Shown here: positions 5,444 to 5,610 of the stretch, one piece after another
Layout of the letters: each line of letters opens with the position of its first letter
How positions within the stretch are numbered: the stretch's first letter is position 1
DNA from: an uncultured Oscillospiraceae bacterium
Lineage (GTDB): Bacteria > Bacillota > Clostridia > Oscillospirales > Ruminococcaceae
NCBI GenBank assembly: GCA_910578755.1
Contig: CAJTSZ010000095.1
Span: forward strand, 2,225-7,834
Direction of reading: 5' to 3'
Length of the DNA: 5,610 bases
The notes under the pieces: generated by a model
What the model saw: only the letters and a program-made list of their open reading frames with translations
What the model was told of the DNA's origin: nothing
Databases searched by the model: none
Made by a program: the position numbers and the translations under genes

Positions 5444-5488
5444 ATTGTTTACAGATTCTAATGCAGATGCAAAGAATCTGTAAACAAT
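5444..5488. repeat. 16-bp perfect inverted repeat with 13-nt loop
   Basis: attgtttacagattct (5444-5459) is the exact reverse complement of agaatctgtaaacaat (5473-5488). The stem is AT-rich, and its right arm is followed by ag rather than a T run, so it is not a standard terminator. The outer part, TTGTTTACA/TGTAAACAA, recalls operator-type half sites, but the 25-nt spacing between them does not fit a consensus I know. It precedes the second T7/hairpin element by 25 nt. Confidence 0.75.
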
Positions 5489-5513
5489 AGGAACAGGCTG
5501 CCATTTTTGCTAC

Positions 5514-5541
5514 CAGGTTTTTTTATTGTTTCACAATAAAA
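5514..5541. repeat. T7/hairpin repeat element, copy 2
   Basis: This copy matches 514-541 at 25 of 28 positions; only the loop differs (ttc instead of gga), so both stem arms and the CAGG-T7 entry are conserved exactly. The stem is TTTTATTGT (5521-5529) with ACAATAAAA (5533-5541). Beyond it the sequences of the two copies diverge (cagggtggc versus ggttgatgt). Confidence 0.7.
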
Positions 5542-5610
5542 GGTTGATGTGCAGGCAGATGCGGGCTGCAATAAAGTGATTTTCGCAAGTTTTGCAGGCG
5601 AAGCCAAAAA

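Larger units (their letters stand above)
5311..5610. other. Intergenic region, no supported gene
   Basis: No frame on either strand has a start, ribosome site and family resemblance together. It contains a moderate hairpin (5397-5404 with 5413-5420, one G-U, 8-nt loop) with no proper T run, the 16-bp inverted repeat at 5444-5488 and the second T7/hairpin element at 5514-5541. The minus strand is open from the right edge to a stop at 5458-5460 (50 codons), but that frame runs through the repeats and no start is visible. TATACT on the minus strand (complement of 5432-5437) lacks a good -35 at normal spacing. Confidence 0.5.

Noticed and set aside
5444..5488. BirA-type operator from TTGTTTACA/TGTAAACAA
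   Set aside because: The spacing between half sites is 25 nt, not the roughly 15 nt expected, and no biotin gene is present.
5523..5539. Rex, PerR or similar operator at ATTGT-TTC-ACAAT
   Set aside because: The half-site spacing does not fit the Rex or PerR consensus, and the exact copy at 514-541 points to a repeat rather than a gene-specific operator.
1..5610. CRISPR array, tRNA, rRNA, insertion sequence
   Set aside because: By eye there are no regularly spaced direct repeats, no tRNA-like cloverleaf or rRNA stretch, and no transposase frame on either strand.

Overview
The window looks like chromosomal DNA from a low-to-mid GC Gram-positive anaerobe of the Clostridia. An Oscillospiraceae/Ruminococcaceae-like genome is my best guess, from the gene order (metallophosphoesterase, tig, clpP, clpX), the purine-rich Shine-Dalgarno sites and the protein character. 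That placement is inference and was not tested by any search. All clear genes lie on the + strand.

Layout: (1) 1-321 is the C-terminal end of a peptidase M19 (membrane/renal dipeptidase family) gene, closed by a strong intrinsic terminator at 339-416. (2) 322-607 is non-coding and carries a 17-bp perfect inverted repeat followed at once by a short T7/hairpin element. (3) 608-1300 is a calcineurin-like metallophosphoesterase. (4) 1301-1543 has an extended -10 promoter candidate and a strongly folded leader ahead of tig. (5) 1544-2896 is trigger factor (tig). (6) 2897-3242 is a 346-nt leader region with a good sigma-A promoter inside a 9-bp inverted repeat, plus two perfect or near-perfect hairpins. 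(7) 3243-3833 is clpP and 3846-5186 is clpX, 12 nt apart and evidently co-transcribed. (8) 5187-5610 has no convincing gene. It holds three stacked terminator-type hairpins, one of them reading on the minus strand and one bidirectional, then a 16-bp inverted repeat and a second copy of the T7/hairpin element seen at 514-541.

The core is a protein-quality-control cluster. Trigger factor binds nascent chains at the ribosome exit tunnel, and ClpX unfolds substrates and feeds them into the ClpP peptidase chamber. The coding genes are ordinary members of well-known families with their catalytic residues intact. The less ordinary signals are all non-coding: structured leaders of tig and clpP without an obvious CtsR or CIRCE operator, and a repeated hairpin element flanking the whole cluster. 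I see no strong sign of a previously undescribed system here; the repeat and the two leaders are the best leads.
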